Origin: Cohnella zeiphila
Lineage (GTDB): Bacteria > Bacillota > Bacilli > Paenibacillales > Paenibacillaceae
Reading direction: 5' to 3'
NCBI RefSeq assembly: GCF_014212055.1
Contig: NZ_JACJVO010000035.1
Span: 1-64,000, forward strand
Length of the DNA stretch: 64,000 nt
Shown here: one piece after another, positions 53,395 to 61,704 of the stretch
How positions within the stretch are numbered: the stretch's first letter is position 1
Layout: every line of letters starts with the position of its first letter
Translations under genes and position numbers: made by a program
The notes under the pieces: model-generated
What the model saw: the letters and a program-made list of their open reading frames with translations, nothing else
What the model was told of the DNA's origin: nothing
Database searches by the model: none

Positions 53395-55404
53395 TCAATA
53401 GCCGATCATCGGGATGGATTGCGACTGCCTGGCGTAAGGCTCCGCCTCACCGTTCTTGACCTTGTAGAGGATCTTGGACGTTTCATAAGCCGCGGCCATC
53501 AGTTCGGGATAGGGCTGCATGCAGATGTCGACCATGCCGATCTGGTAATTCTCGCCGTCGTACCTTCCCAGGCAGAACTGATCGTTGTACTGGAACCAAT
53601 GCGCGCCTACGCCGTAGGGATGGGCGGCTACCTTCTCCACGAAGTGCCGCCACATCACGCCCCGTTCCTCCTGATTGACGACGCCCTTCAGGCCGGTGGC
53701 GGACAAACCCCGGTCGAGCGCTCCGCAATGGTATTCTCCCAGCAGAATCGGCAGATCGACGCCGGCGTTCTTGACAAAATCCATATCCCGGGTCGGATCG
53801 AAGTCGTAGCAGTTGATGGAGAATACGTCGAAATATTCCCAGCCCGCCATCATGTCGAGATTGTACGCCTTGGACCACCTCAGACCCAGGTTCAAATGAT
53901 TCGGATCCACGGATCTGCACGCGAGGGAAGGAATCTTGACATATTCGCGAATCAGATGAGCCGAGTATTTCCGGATATCCGGCTGCGAGCCCGGATAGGC
54001 GGACGAGCAGTTTTCGATCGGCCGCTCCAGATCGGCGAAGCCGGCGAACCGGGATCCCCAGGCCCGATTCAAGGCTTCAATGGTTCCATAGGCGATCTTC
54101 AGAAACTGAATCAAACCGAGTCGGCAATACGTTTGCGCCGGATGGCGCAGAACCTCGTCCGCGATGGCCAGCCCTTCCACAAAGTTGAACTCCGGCTCGT
54201 TCCGAAGGAAATAACCGATCAGCCACGCGTCGTTTTTCCATTCTTCAAGCGTCCGGGCGTACACTTCCGACTTTTCGCGGTATTCGGGCGACAGCACGTC
54301 GGGGAAATCTCTGAAAATCAAAGCGTTCGTGGTCGGAAAGCCCGGAAGCTCCCGCACGTAAGGCAGCTTGCTTCGGCCGTCGTTGACGCCCAGTCCCGGA
54401 AAATTCCCCTGGGAGTTTATCCCGCTCTTCATCAGGACGCGGTAGGAGATCTCCTCCCACTTCTCCCGCCATTTGTCGCCGTACACTCTTTTCAAATTCA
54501 GAGCCGTGAAGCTGATCGCTTTAAACCGGTCCAAAGGCATGTATGCGGCGCGGCGGATCGTCCCGCTGCTGTACAGCTCCTTGAATTCCGGGTCCTCCTC
54601 GTCCGGGAGCCAATCGCACACCGGCTCGAAGCTGTCCACCCGGCACCGGTCGCCCGGACGAGTTCCGCACGGGCCCAGGGAAAAATAGTCGCAGCCGTCC
54701 GGATCCGTCAGATGCCAACGCCCGTCCTCCGATTTGAAGGTGGAGAAGAAGCCCGTTCCCTCCTTCAGCTTCCGCCCGGCGTCGCCGCCCCACCGGTTCC
54801 ATTCGGGAAACGGATATTCGGCCGCACCTTCATGGGCTTGCAGCGCCGCGCTTAATTCCTTCATCGAATGAATCTTGCCGGGCCATTCCTTCTCCTTCCA
54901 TTGGCCGAACTCATCGACCATTTTCCGCTGGGGAAGCGGAAAATCCTCGGGCTTCTCATCCGTCAAATAAAAGTTTTCAAACCGCAGCTTCACATCGTGG
55001 AAGGCGCGCTCTATACCGAGCTCGAACCGATCGACCTCCCGAATGTCGGTGCGCTGGCCGTGAATGACCAACTTGAGCGTGCCTGGCGTGCGGTTCGTGA
55101 AGATCGTGCTGTTGTCCAGCCAATGAAGATCGAGACAGATCCTGGTCTTGAATTTCGGCAGAAGGCCAAAGCGCATAAAGATCCGCTCCTTGACGGCTCC
55201 CGGCAAAAAACAGCGGAACATCATCGCGGCCGAATGCTCCTCCAGCACTTCGACGTCGCCGACAATAAAGCGCTTCCCGGAATGCTTGACTTCGTGCAGC
55301 GAGATTCCGCCGCCTTCGGCTCCCAACGCAACCTCGCAGCGATCGGCGCTTCGGTAGAGGAATACCGCATCCCTTGCGTCCGAACGTTCAAAATCGATCT
55401 TCAT
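53395..55404 (-). CDS. Clan-A glycoside hydrolase, agarase/GH42-GH50-like
   Basis: This 669-residue protein has no signal peptide. An N-terminal beta-sandwich (about 1-165) precedes a TIM barrel. The barrel starts near GRWHLTDPDGCDYFSLGPCG, a pattern seen in agarase-like enzymes. A likely acid/base Glu lies in YFLRNEPEF and a likely nucleophile Glu in LLGEYHCGALDRG. GGAGATG lies upstream of the ATG at 55404. It is a single-gene unit with its own promoter. The exact family and substrate cannot be settled here. Confidence 0.72.
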   Translation of the reverse strand: MKIDFERSDARDAVFLYRSADRCEVALGAEGGGISLHEVKHSGKRFIVGDVEVLEEHSAAMMFRCFLPGAVKERIFMRFGLLPKFKTRICLDLHWLDNSTIFTNRTPGTLKLVIHGQRTDIREVDRFELGIERAFHDVKLRFENFYLTDEKPEDFPLPQRKMVDEFGQWKEKEWPGKIHSMKELSAALQAHEGAAEYPFPEWNRWGGDAGRKLKEGTGFFSTFKSEDGRWHLTDPDGCDYFSLGPCGTRPGDRCRVDSFEPVCDWLPDEEDPEFKELYSSGTIRRAAYMPLDRFKAISFTALNLKRVYGDKWREKWEEISYRVLMKSGINSQGNFPGLGVNDGRSKLPYVRELPGFPTTNALIFRDFPDVLSPEYREKSEVYARTLEEWKNDAWLIGYFLRNEPEFNFVEGLAIADEVLRHPAQTYCRLGLIQFLKIAYGTIEALNRAWGSRFAGFADLERPIENCSSAYPGSQPDIRKYSAHLIREYVKIPSLACRSVDPNHLNLGLRWSKAYNLDMMAGWEYFDVFSINCYDFDPTRDMDFVKNAGVDLPILLGEYHCGALDRGLSATGLKGVVNQEERGVMWRHFVEKVAAHPYGVGAHWFQYNDQFCLGRYDGENYQIGMVDICMQPYPELMAAAYETSKILYKVKNGEAEPYARQSQSIPMIGY

Positions 55405-55436
55405 TTTCTCATCTCCATTCGGAATCGGTTACCCTC

Positions 55437-55464
55437 ATCATAATCCAAACGTCCTTGAATTCAA
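55437..55464 (-). promoter_or_regulatory. Promoter of the clan-A hydrolase
   Basis: On the minus strand TTGAAT (55464-55459), a 16-base spacer and TATGAT (55442-55437) lie 33 bases before the start codon and just after the terminator of the upstream unit. Confidence 0.5.
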
Positions 55465-55495
55465 TGGAGATATCTACGAATGTATCGACGACCGC

Positions 55496-55529
55496 AAAAA
55501 AGGCTTCAGCCGCGAGAGCTGAAACCTTT
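55496..55529 (-). terminator. Terminator of the two-component cassette
   Basis: On the minus strand AAAGGTTTCAGC pairs with GCTGAAGCCTTT (one mismatch) and is followed by a T-run. It starts 18 bases after the exported protein's stop. Confidence 0.85.
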
Positions 55530-55546
55530 GGTGCGATGAGACAGCG

Positions 55547-56350
55547 TTATTTGGCCAAAGCATCTTTCTCCGTCTTGACGGATTCCAGCGTTACCCCGTC
55601 CGTGCTGAAGATAGACCCGTCATCCGAGACATATTGGTATTCTTCCGTATCGCTGCTGAAGAGCTTGAAGGTGCCGGTGGAATCTTCATAAAGCTCTTCC
55701 TTGGCCGGAAGGCCGGTCTGCCGATCGACATACACGATGTTCTGCATATTGGCCAGCGTGTTGTCATCGATATAGGACTGATAGCTGTTCATGAGCTTGT
55801 TCAGAGTCTTCCCGTCGGGCGTTTGCCCGGTGCCGACGGAAGTCCAATAGTCGGCTTTGTAATTCTGCTTCACGCCGCTGAAGCCGAGCGTTTTTTTCTC
55901 CAGAATATCGAATGTGTGCGAATCATCCGTTCTCTTGACCCATTTTCCGCTGATGGGATCGCCGTTAGAATTACGTTGAATCACGACCATGTCGCTGCCG
56001 TTGAGGAAATAAGTGCTTCGATAGTCCAGAAGCTGATGATCGGCCGAATAATCCTTTACATCCGTTCTGAAATTTTTCGTTTGCGGATCATACCAGTTTT
56101 CCAAAGTGAAGTTCTGGCTGCCGTCGGTTCTCGAATAAGTATCTTTGCTGTACTCGATCGTCCCTTGGGCTTTGTCCGTTGCGACCGGCGCATCCGTCGG
56201 CGCAGACGCCGTCATGACCGTATTTTTCGGAATCGCGTCGCTTCCGTTTGCCGCGAATGCGGAGATAGTGCCGAAGCTGGCTACGACGAGCGCCGACGCC
56301 AGGACCGTTCCCGCTACTTTTTTGCTTTTGACTGCTTCGAGAAGTTTCAT
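55547..56350 (-). CDS. Exported protein of unknown function, third gene of two-component cassette
   Basis: This 267-residue protein has a clear signal peptide (cleavage near SAFA-AN, residue 33-34) and a beta-rich mature part with many Tyr, Asp and Ser, without Cys. Segments such as NFTLENWYDPQTKNFRTDVK and VYVDRQTGLPAKEELYEDST suggest a LolA/MucB-like half-barrel, but this is only an impression. Its ATG overlaps the kinase stop by four bases, with GGAGGG seven to eight bases upstream. It also has a predicted promoter of its own inside the kinase gene. It could sense a ligand with the kinase or be the output of the system. Confidence 0.8.
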   Translation of the reverse strand: MKLLEAVKSKKVAGTVLASALVVASFGTISAFAANGSDAIPKNTVMTASAPTDAPVATDKAQGTIEYSKDTYSRTDGSQNFTLENWYDPQTKNFRTDVKDYSADHQLLDYRSTYFLNGSDMVVIQRNSNGDPISGKWVKRTDDSHTFDILEKKTLGFSGVKQNYKADYWTSVGTGQTPDGKTLNKLMNSYQSYIDDNTLANMQNIVYVDRQTGLPAKEELYEDSTGTFKLFSSDTEEYQYVSDDGSIFSTDGVTLESVKTEKDALAK

Positions 56351-57891
56351 GTCTTTCCCTCCGGATTTGTGATTTGCGTTTGGAATGCGCAGTTCCTACT
56401 TGCACTTTCATTATAAGAACGCGATATTTCATAAGGATCGGCAAGTTGTAAATTAGTTGTATCATCCGGCAAGAGGATCCGGACAATGGTTCCTTCGTTC
56501 AGGCGGCTCTGAATGTCGAGCTGCCCCTTATGCAGCCGGACGATCTCGGCGCAAATGGCCAACCCCAGTCCGGCGCCGCGATTCGGCTGCGTACGGGACC
56601 GCCCCGCGGTGAAGAACGGCTCGAACACCTTCGGGATATCTTCCTGCGGGATCCCGATTCCCTCGTCTTGCACTTCGATGACATATCGGGAGTCCTCAGT
56701 CCGATAGCCGCGGAAAAAGATGCTGCTCCCGGCTTTCGAAGCTTTGATGGAATTGTCGATCAGATTGGTGCAGAGGATTTGGAGCAAATCCTTTTCCATC
56801 GGAAGCTTCGCGGTTTCCACGGACATCATCAGCTCCGCCTGCGCCTTTTCCAGCTGCGGTCTCATCGTTAGCGCGATCTCTTCGAATACCGGCCCGATCT
56901 CCCCGACGGTCATGCGGGGCTGGCTGTTTTCAACGAGGATGAGGTCCATGAGCTTAAAAGCGAGGCTTTCCAGCCTTTTTCCTTCGCCGTAAATATAATG
57001 GAGGGATTTGTAAAACACTTCTTCCTTAAATGGCGTCGTTCTAAGAAAATCGGCGTAACCGATGATCGAAGTAAGCGGCGTCTTTAATTCATGCGTCAAG
57101 TAATGGATAAACCGCTGCCTGTTCCGGTCAGCCGTCTCCAAGGCCACGACTTTTTCCTCGATCGCCTCGGCCATGGCGTTGAAATTTTCCGACAGCAGGC
57201 CGATCTCGTCTTTCGACAGCACATTGACGCGATGCGAATACTGGCCCGAAGCGATCGTCTGAGCGGATCTGGTGAGCTGGCGGACGGAACGTGTCAGGAA
57301 CCAGATCAGGCCGTACAAGCCGCCGGCCAGGACGACGGCGATGACGATGTTGATTTTGACAAAATTCCGGATCTGCGCTTGTTTATCCTCATAAATGCCC
57401 GTCAAATCCCGGATGTACGTGAGCTTGAAATCGCGCCCGCTCACAGCGAGTTCGCCGGAGACAAACAGAACGCTCCTGCGGCCGACGCTGCGAATGATGT
57501 ATTTTCTGACGGCGGGTTTTTCATTATCCAGCTCCGGTCTCGGGCCGGCAATCGTTTCGGAGAAGTTGGAAAATACCGTCTGATCGCGCTCGTTTCGGAT
57601 TTCAATGGAGACATGGTCGGGGTCGAAGGATTTCAGATACTTGGAGGCGTTCCGGCTAAAAAAATCGTCGGCGTCTTCCTTTGAGGTGTTCAAAAGCTGG
57701 TTCAGGTTGTTGAAATACGACCAATCCGACTCCATCCGGGCGGATAAAACCTGCTGATCCGATAACCCTCTGTCGACCTCCCTGACCAGATTCTGATTGA
57801 AGTTATGCTCGATCAGGCAAAAGGAAGAGGCGTTGAACAGCACTTCGAACAAGAGGAAGGTGCCCCAGAACACTTTCTGCCAGAGCTTCAT
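56347..57891 (-). CDS. Sensor histidine kinase
   Basis: This 514-residue kinase has a first helix (about 7-28), an extracellular domain (about 29-177), a second helix (about 178-200), HAMP (about 201-253), an H-box with His267 (HYLTHELKTPLTSIIGY), an N-box (TNLIDNSIKAS), G1 (DEGIGIP), an F-box (FEPFFTAG) and G2 (GAGLGLAI). Its start overlaps the response regulator stop by four bases and its stop overlaps the exported protein start by four bases, so the three genes are tightly coupled. The C-terminal tail beyond the ATPase core (about 480-514) is unusually long and is encoded by the DNA that holds the regulator's second binding site. Confidence 0.93.
   Translation of the reverse strand: MKLWQKVFWGTFLLFEVLFNASSFCLIEHNFNQNLVREVDRGLSDQQVLSARMESDWSYFNNLNQLLNTSKEDADDFFSRNASKYLKSFDPDHVSIEIRNERDQTVFSNFSETIAGPRPELDNEKPAVRKYIIRSVGRRSVLFVSGELAVSGRDFKLTYIRDLTGIYEDKQAQIRNFVKINIVIAVVLAGGLYGLIWFLTRSVRQLTRSAQTIASGQYSHRVNVLSKDEIGLLSENFNAMAEAIEEKVVALETADRNRQRFIHYLTHELKTPLTSIIGYADFLRTTPFKEEVFYKSLHYIYGEGKRLESLAFKLMDLILVENSQPRMTVGEIGPVFEEIALTMRPQLEKAQAELMMSVETAKLPMEKDLLQILCTNLIDNSIKASKAGSSIFFRGYRTEDSRYVIEVQDEGIGIPQEDIPKVFEPFFTAGRSRTQPNRGAGLGLAICAEIVRLHKGQLDIQSRLNEGTIVRILLPDDTTNLQLADPYEISRSYNESASRNCAFQTQITNPEGKT
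56410..56461 (-). promoter_or_regulatory. Internal promoter with direct-repeat operator in kinase 3' end
   Basis: CAAGTTGTAAATTAGTTGTA (56442-56461, plus-strand reading) holds two TTGTA units 11 bases apart, the spacing used by OmpR-type regulators. On the minus strand TATAAT (56415-56410) lies 26 bases downstream, with no -35. The start codon of the exported protein is 60 bases further on. Confidence 0.6.
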
Positions 57892-58547
57892 GGGAGAACC
57901 TCTAGCCGATAGCCGAATTTGTAGACCGTTTTAATAAGGTCTTCCCAGCCCAGTTTTCTCCGGATCTTCTGGATATGAATATCGACGGTCCTCGTCTCGC
58001 CGCCGTACTCGTAGCCCCAGACGAGCTCCAGAATTTTTTCCCGGGACAGGGCTTTGTTCCGGTTGCCCAGGAGAAGAAGGAGCAGCTCGTATTCCTTCAT
58101 CGTCAGCTCGATGACGGCGCCGTCCCGCTTGACCGTGCGCTCCTCCAAATGAATCTCGAGGCCGCCGCAGGCGATCCGATCGCTCTTCCTGCCGTAACGG
58201 CGAAGCACCGCTTCGATTCGGGCCAGCAGCTCCATCGCTTCGAACGGCTTGACGATATAATCGTCGGCCCCCATCTTCAATCCCTTTACCTTCTCGGCAA
58301 GCGCGTTTCGGGCCGTCAGGAAGATGACCGGCACTTCAATGCGCCGGAACCGTTCCATCAGCTCGTACCCTTCCATGTCGGGGAGCGAGATATCCAGCAA
58401 GATCAAATCGGGCGTAAACCCCGAGAGAACGCTTTGCGCGTCTTTGCCGCTATAGGCCTGCCGGCATTCGTAGCCCGCCAATTCCAGATTCAGTTTGATC
58501 AGGTCGGAAATCGCCGGGTCGTCTTCGATGATGATCATTTTTTGCAT
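57888..58547 (-). CDS. OmpR/PhoB-family response regulator
   Basis: This 219-residue regulator has a receiver with Glu8, Asp9, Asp10, phospho-acceptor Asp52, Thr78 and Lys100, and a C-terminal winged helix (about 125-218: LTMKEYELLLLLLGNRNKAL, RTVDIHIQKIRRKLG, then VYKFGYRLE). GAGAGG lies before the ATG. It is first in the cassette and overlaps the kinase by four bases. It probably activates itself and the exported protein gene through the two matching direct-repeat sites. Confidence 0.95.
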   Translation of the reverse strand: MQKMIIIEDDPAISDLIKLNLELAGYECRQAYSGKDAQSVLSGFTPDLILLDISLPDMEGYELMERFRRIEVPVIFLTARNALAEKVKGLKMGADDYIVKPFEAMELLARIEAVLRRYGRKSDRIACGGLEIHLEERTVKRDGAVIELTMKEYELLLLLLGNRNKALSREKILELVWGYEYGGETRTVDIHIQKIRRKLGWEDLIKTVYKFGYRLEVLP

Positions 58548-58581
58548 TCCGATACCTCTCCGCTAATCTGTTCTTCTCTTT

Positions 58582-58634
58582 ATGATAGAGGAAAACGGCG
58601 CGCGAACCTATGTCCAAGTTGTAATTAAGTTGTA
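58582..58634 (-). promoter_or_regulatory. Autoregulated promoter with direct-repeat operator
   Basis: CAAGTTGTAATTAAGTTGTA (58615-58634) has two TTGTA units 11 bases apart and is identical in 18 of 20 bases to the site at 56442-56461. On the minus strand TATCAT (58587-58582) lies 27 bases downstream, again without a -35, and the start codon of the response regulator follows 35 bases later. Confidence 0.6.
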
Positions 58635-58650
58635 AAATAACCCCACAAAC

Positions 58651-58682
58651 TAAAAAAAAGAGAGGACAGCTCGTGTCCTCTC
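58651..58682 (-). terminator. Terminator of the SLH-repeat gene
   Basis: On the minus strand GAGAGGAC pairs with GTCCTCTC and is followed by eight T residues. It begins 20 bases after the stop codon. Confidence 0.88.
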
Positions 58683-58701
58683 CCTATCGCTCCTGGAACG
58701 A

Positions 58702-59736
58702 TTACTTGCCCGAGCCTTCCGCAATCTCCTGCACGCGGTCCACCATGGCGTTCGCGTCTGCAAGCGTAACGCCGTCCTTCGGATGGAAGTTGCCTTCCGA
58801 GTCCAGTTCGACGATCTTAAGAGCAAGCGCCGTCTGAATGGCGCCTTGGTCCGGAAGATCGATGTCGTCGTTATCCTTGATCTCGACCGCGATCAGATTC
58901 AGCATCGGCAGCTTGCCGCCCGTTTGAAGCGTATGGATCAGCAGGTACGTGAACGATTCGCGGGTCACGACGGCATCCGGATCGATCTTGATCTGCAAAT
59001 TCGCCTCTTCCCCGACAACGCCCTTGATCAGCTGTACGGCTTGTTCCATCGTGAGAGCCTCACTCTCGCTTCCTTGCTCAGGTACCGAGTGGGCTTGCAG
59101 ATAACTCAAAGCGTTGCTGATCTCGACAGCCGCTTCCGCGCGGGTGATTTCCTTCTTCGGATTGAACATCCCGTTGGAATCCAACTTCGCCACGCCGTAG
59201 TTCAGAGCGCGCTGAATCGCTCCGGAGTAATCGGGCGTAACTTGGTCCCGGTCCTTGAAATCCGCTGCAACCGGCTTCACCATCGGAAGCTTGCCGGTCG
59301 CTTCGATCGCATGAATGAGCTGGTACGTGAAGGCTTCTCGCGTCATCTTCTCATTCGGTTTCAGATCGGCCGGCAGTTCCAGTCCGTTGACCGCGGCGAC
59401 GATCATGGCGTCGGCATACCAGGCGGAATCGTTGGCATTCTTGAAGTAGTCGGACGCTTTGGGCTCCTTGAGAAATCGGACCAGATCCAGATTCAGGCCC
59501 AGCGCGCTGACGATCATCTGCGTGCTCTCCGCCTGGGTGACGGTTCGATTCGGAGCAAACAATTCCGCGGTAATTCCCTTGATCAGACCGCTGTCATACA
59601 GCGCCAGGATCTGGTCCTTGCCTTGCACGCTGTTCAGATCTTTAAAAGTGGCGGCGGAGGCGAAGCTCTGCCCGGCGATACTGAGCGCCAGGACAGCGGC
59701 TGCGGACAGCGTAACGATTTTGTATGGCTTTTTCAT
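58702..59736 (-). CDS. Exported protein with degenerate SLH repeats
   Basis: This 344-residue protein has a signal peptide (about 1-28, SFASAA) followed by SLH-like repeats: FKDLNSVQGKDQILALYDSG with VTQAEST, FKNANDSAWYADAMIVAAVN with MTREAFT, and FKDRDQVTPDYSGAIQRALN with ITRAEAA. Residues 132-208 and 258-334 are an internal duplication. SLH domains bind pyruvylated wall polymer, so a cell-surface role is likely, although there is no separate effector domain. The ATG at 59736 has GAGGTGG seven bases upstream; the frame to 59781 lacks a signal-peptide start. Confidence 0.83.
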   Translation of the reverse strand: MKKPYKIVTLSAAAVLALSIAGQSFASAATFKDLNSVQGKDQILALYDSGLIKGITAELFAPNRTVTQAESTQMIVSALGLNLDLVRFLKEPKASDYFKNANDSAWYADAMIVAAVNGLELPADLKPNEKMTREAFTYQLIHAIEATGKLPMVKPVAADFKDRDQVTPDYSGAIQRALNYGVAKLDSNGMFNPKKEITRAEAAVEISNALSYLQAHSVPEQGSESEALTMEQAVQLIKGVVGEEANLQIKIDPDAVVTRESFTYLLIHTLQTGGKLPMLNLIAVEIKDNDDIDLPDQGAIQTALALKIVELDSEGNFHPKDGVTLADANAMVDRVQEIAEGSGK

Positions 59737-59840
59737 AAAAATTCCACCTCTTGGAGTCGTGTTTGTCTTGCGTGCCATCATAGACGGCGACTCCGTAAAA
59801 AAGGTTTCTTCGTTTACTCAAATTTTACAATTTACTTTAA

Positions 59841-59883
59841 AAAGTAAAATCAGTCCCGATGACCATAACGTCAAGGGGACTGA
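59841..59883 (-). terminator. Terminator of importer D operon
   Basis: On the minus strand CAGTCCC (59882 side) pairs with GGGACTG (59851 side) and is followed by ATTTTACTTTTT. It begins 21 bases after the permease stop. A second perfect inverted repeat, TTTACTTT with AAAGTAAA (59831-59848), overlaps its tail. Confidence 0.65.
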
Positions 59884-59903
59884 CTTTGTCTAACATGAAG
59901 GGA

Positions 59904-60743
59904 TCATCCTTTATGCGCGCTGAAAGCCACGCCTTCGATGAAGCGTCTCTGGAAGAGGAAGAACAGAACGATCATCGGAATGACGGCCATGAACGCTCCC
60001 GCCATCAAGATCGGATAATTCGTGCTAAACATGGAGACGAGCGTAGCCAGCCCCGATGATAAAGTGAGCTTATCGGGCGAGCTATTGATGATAAGCGGCC
60101 ATTGCAATTCGTTCCACGACCACAGCAGTTGAATGATGACGATCGCGACCAAAGCGGACTTCACCAAGGGCAGCATAATGTATCGGAACGTCTGAAACGG
60201 ATTGCACCCGTCCAGAATCGCGGCTTCCTCGAGCTCTTTGGATATGCCGATAAAAAATTGCCGCAGCATAAAAGTGGCGAACGGGCTGACCAGCGAGCAA
60301 ATCCAGAGGGCCGTTACCGAATTGACCAAGCCCCATTTGCTCATAAGCAGGTATTGCGGCGTGTAGAAGACGGGATTCGGCACCATCATGACGGATATGA
60401 TGAGGAAGAACAGAAGCGTTCTGCCCGGGAACCGGATTCGCGCGAACGCGTAAGCGGCCATCGAGCTGAACAGGACGGGGAACAGCGTCTTCATGAATGC
60501 CGCGAAGATCGTGTTCAGGTAATAATGCGTAAAGTCCGACTTCTCGAACGCTTTCGCGTAGCTGCTAAAATTCCAATGAGACGGAAAAATGACGACCGGA
60601 ATCTGGGTGGCTTCGGTTACGGTTTTGAACGAGGTCAGGATCATCCAGACGAAGGGGACGATCATGACGACGGACGCCGCGATCAGCACCAGGTGAAGGA
60701 TCCAGTTGGAATTGCGCCGGACGGTTTGACTGCGATTCGCCAT
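59904..60743 (-). CDS. Carbohydrate ABC permease, MalG type (importer D)
   Basis: This 279-residue permease has six helices and the EAA loop KELEEAAILDGCNPFQTFRY. It ends with FQRRFIEGVAFSAHKG, the classical MalG/UgpE-type tail rather than the LplC-type tail of importers A-C. GGGGAGAAG lies just upstream of the ATG. It is 12 bases after its partner and is the last gene of the operon. Confidence 0.92.
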   Translation of the reverse strand: MANRSQTVRRNSNWILHLVLIAASVVMIVPFVWMILTSFKTVTEATQIPVVIFPSHWNFSSYAKAFEKSDFTHYYLNTIFAAFMKTLFPVLFSSMAAYAFARIRFPGRTLLFFLIISVMMVPNPVFYTPQYLLMSKWGLVNSVTALWICSLVSPFATFMLRQFFIGISKELEEAAILDGCNPFQTFRYIMLPLVKSALVAIVIIQLLWSWNELQWPLIINSSPDKLTLSSGLATLVSMFSTNYPILMAGAFMAVIPMIVLFFLFQRRFIEGVAFSAHKG

Positions 60744-60755
60744 ACTCTTCTCCCC

Positions 60756-61625
60756 TCAGTCGTAGTTGACCCATTTTTTCTGAAACGCAAACTGCAGGCC
60801 GGTCAAGACCAAATTGATGACGAGCAGCACGTCCACGATCGCCGCGCCGTAATTTTGATCGTAGTAGACGAACGCATTTTGATAATACGCATAGACGAGC
60901 GAACGTACGGCGGGAAGCGCGACGTTCGTCTTGCCGATGAGCAAATAGATCGAGTCGAAAATTTGCGTGGCGCCGATCATGAGCACGACGGACGTAAAAA
61001 ACAAGGTCGGCGTCAAGAGCGGCAAAGTGATATAGCGGAACTTGCGAAACCGGACGGCCCCGTCGATCTCGGCCGCCTCGTACAAGGCTCTCGGTATGCC
61101 CTGCAGGCCTGCAAGAATCAGCAGCATGTTAAAGCCGATGGCGCCCCACACCCCGACGATCACGAGCGCGTACATCGCGAACTTCGCATCGGATATCCAG
61201 GCCACGTGAGTGCCGAGCACATAGTTGATCAGACCGTAGTCGCGGGCGAACAGCACGACCCATACCATGGCGGCCGCGGCGGGCATCGTCACCTGGGGCA
61301 GAAAGAAGATGACCCGGTAGGCGGATAATCCGCGGATCTTGGCATTGAGCAGAACGGCGAAGAAAGTGGAAAGAACGAGCGTGAGCGGCACGAACAAAAC
61401 CGTGTAATAAAGCGTATTCCGAAGGTTGCGCCAGAACTCATGATCCTTGAACAGCTTTTCGTAGTTCGCAAAGCCGACCCAGTGGTTGACGAGTCCGAAA
61501 TTCTCGGATTTCAGAAAGCTCAGATAGATCGAATAGACAGCCGGCCAACTCCAGAATAAGACCGTACCGAGCAAGGTAGGTGCAATCATAACATATGCCC
61601 ATACATACCTGCTTCTCGAATTCAT
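60756..61625 (-). CDS. Carbohydrate ABC permease, MalF/UgpA type (importer D)
   Basis: This 289-residue permease starts with YVWAYVMIAPTLLGTVLFWS and has the EAA loop ALYEAAEIDGAVRFRKFRYI. GGAGGT lies five to six bases before the ATG. It follows the binding-protein gene after a perfect intercistronic hairpin. Confidence 0.92.
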   Translation of the reverse strand: MNSRSRYVWAYVMIAPTLLGTVLFWSWPAVYSIYLSFLKSENFGLVNHWVGFANYEKLFKDHEFWRNLRNTLYYTVLFVPLTLVLSTFFAVLLNAKIRGLSAYRVIFFLPQVTMPAAAAMVWVVLFARDYGLINYVLGTHVAWISDAKFAMYALVIVGVWGAIGFNMLLILAGLQGIPRALYEAAEIDGAVRFRKFRYITLPLLTPTLFFTSVVLMIGATQIFDSIYLLIGKTNVALPAVRSLVYAYYQNAFVYYDQNYGAAIVDVLLVINLVLTGLQFAFQKKWVNYD

Positions 61626-61644
61626 GGCCTACCTCCCCTGATTC

Positions 61645-61678
61645 ATCGAAGGCATTCCGCTCCCGGAATGCCTTCGAT
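61645..61678 (-). other. Perfect 14-bp intercistronic hairpin
   Basis: ATCGAAGGCATTCC (61645-61658) pairs perfectly with GGAATGCCTTCGAT (61665-61678) around a six-base loop. There is no U-run. It lies between the binding-protein and first permease genes, where such hairpins usually protect the binding-protein mRNA or attenuate the permease message. Confidence 0.75.
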
Positions 61679-61704
61679 TCCTTCCCATGACAGCCGCAAC
61701 GGCC

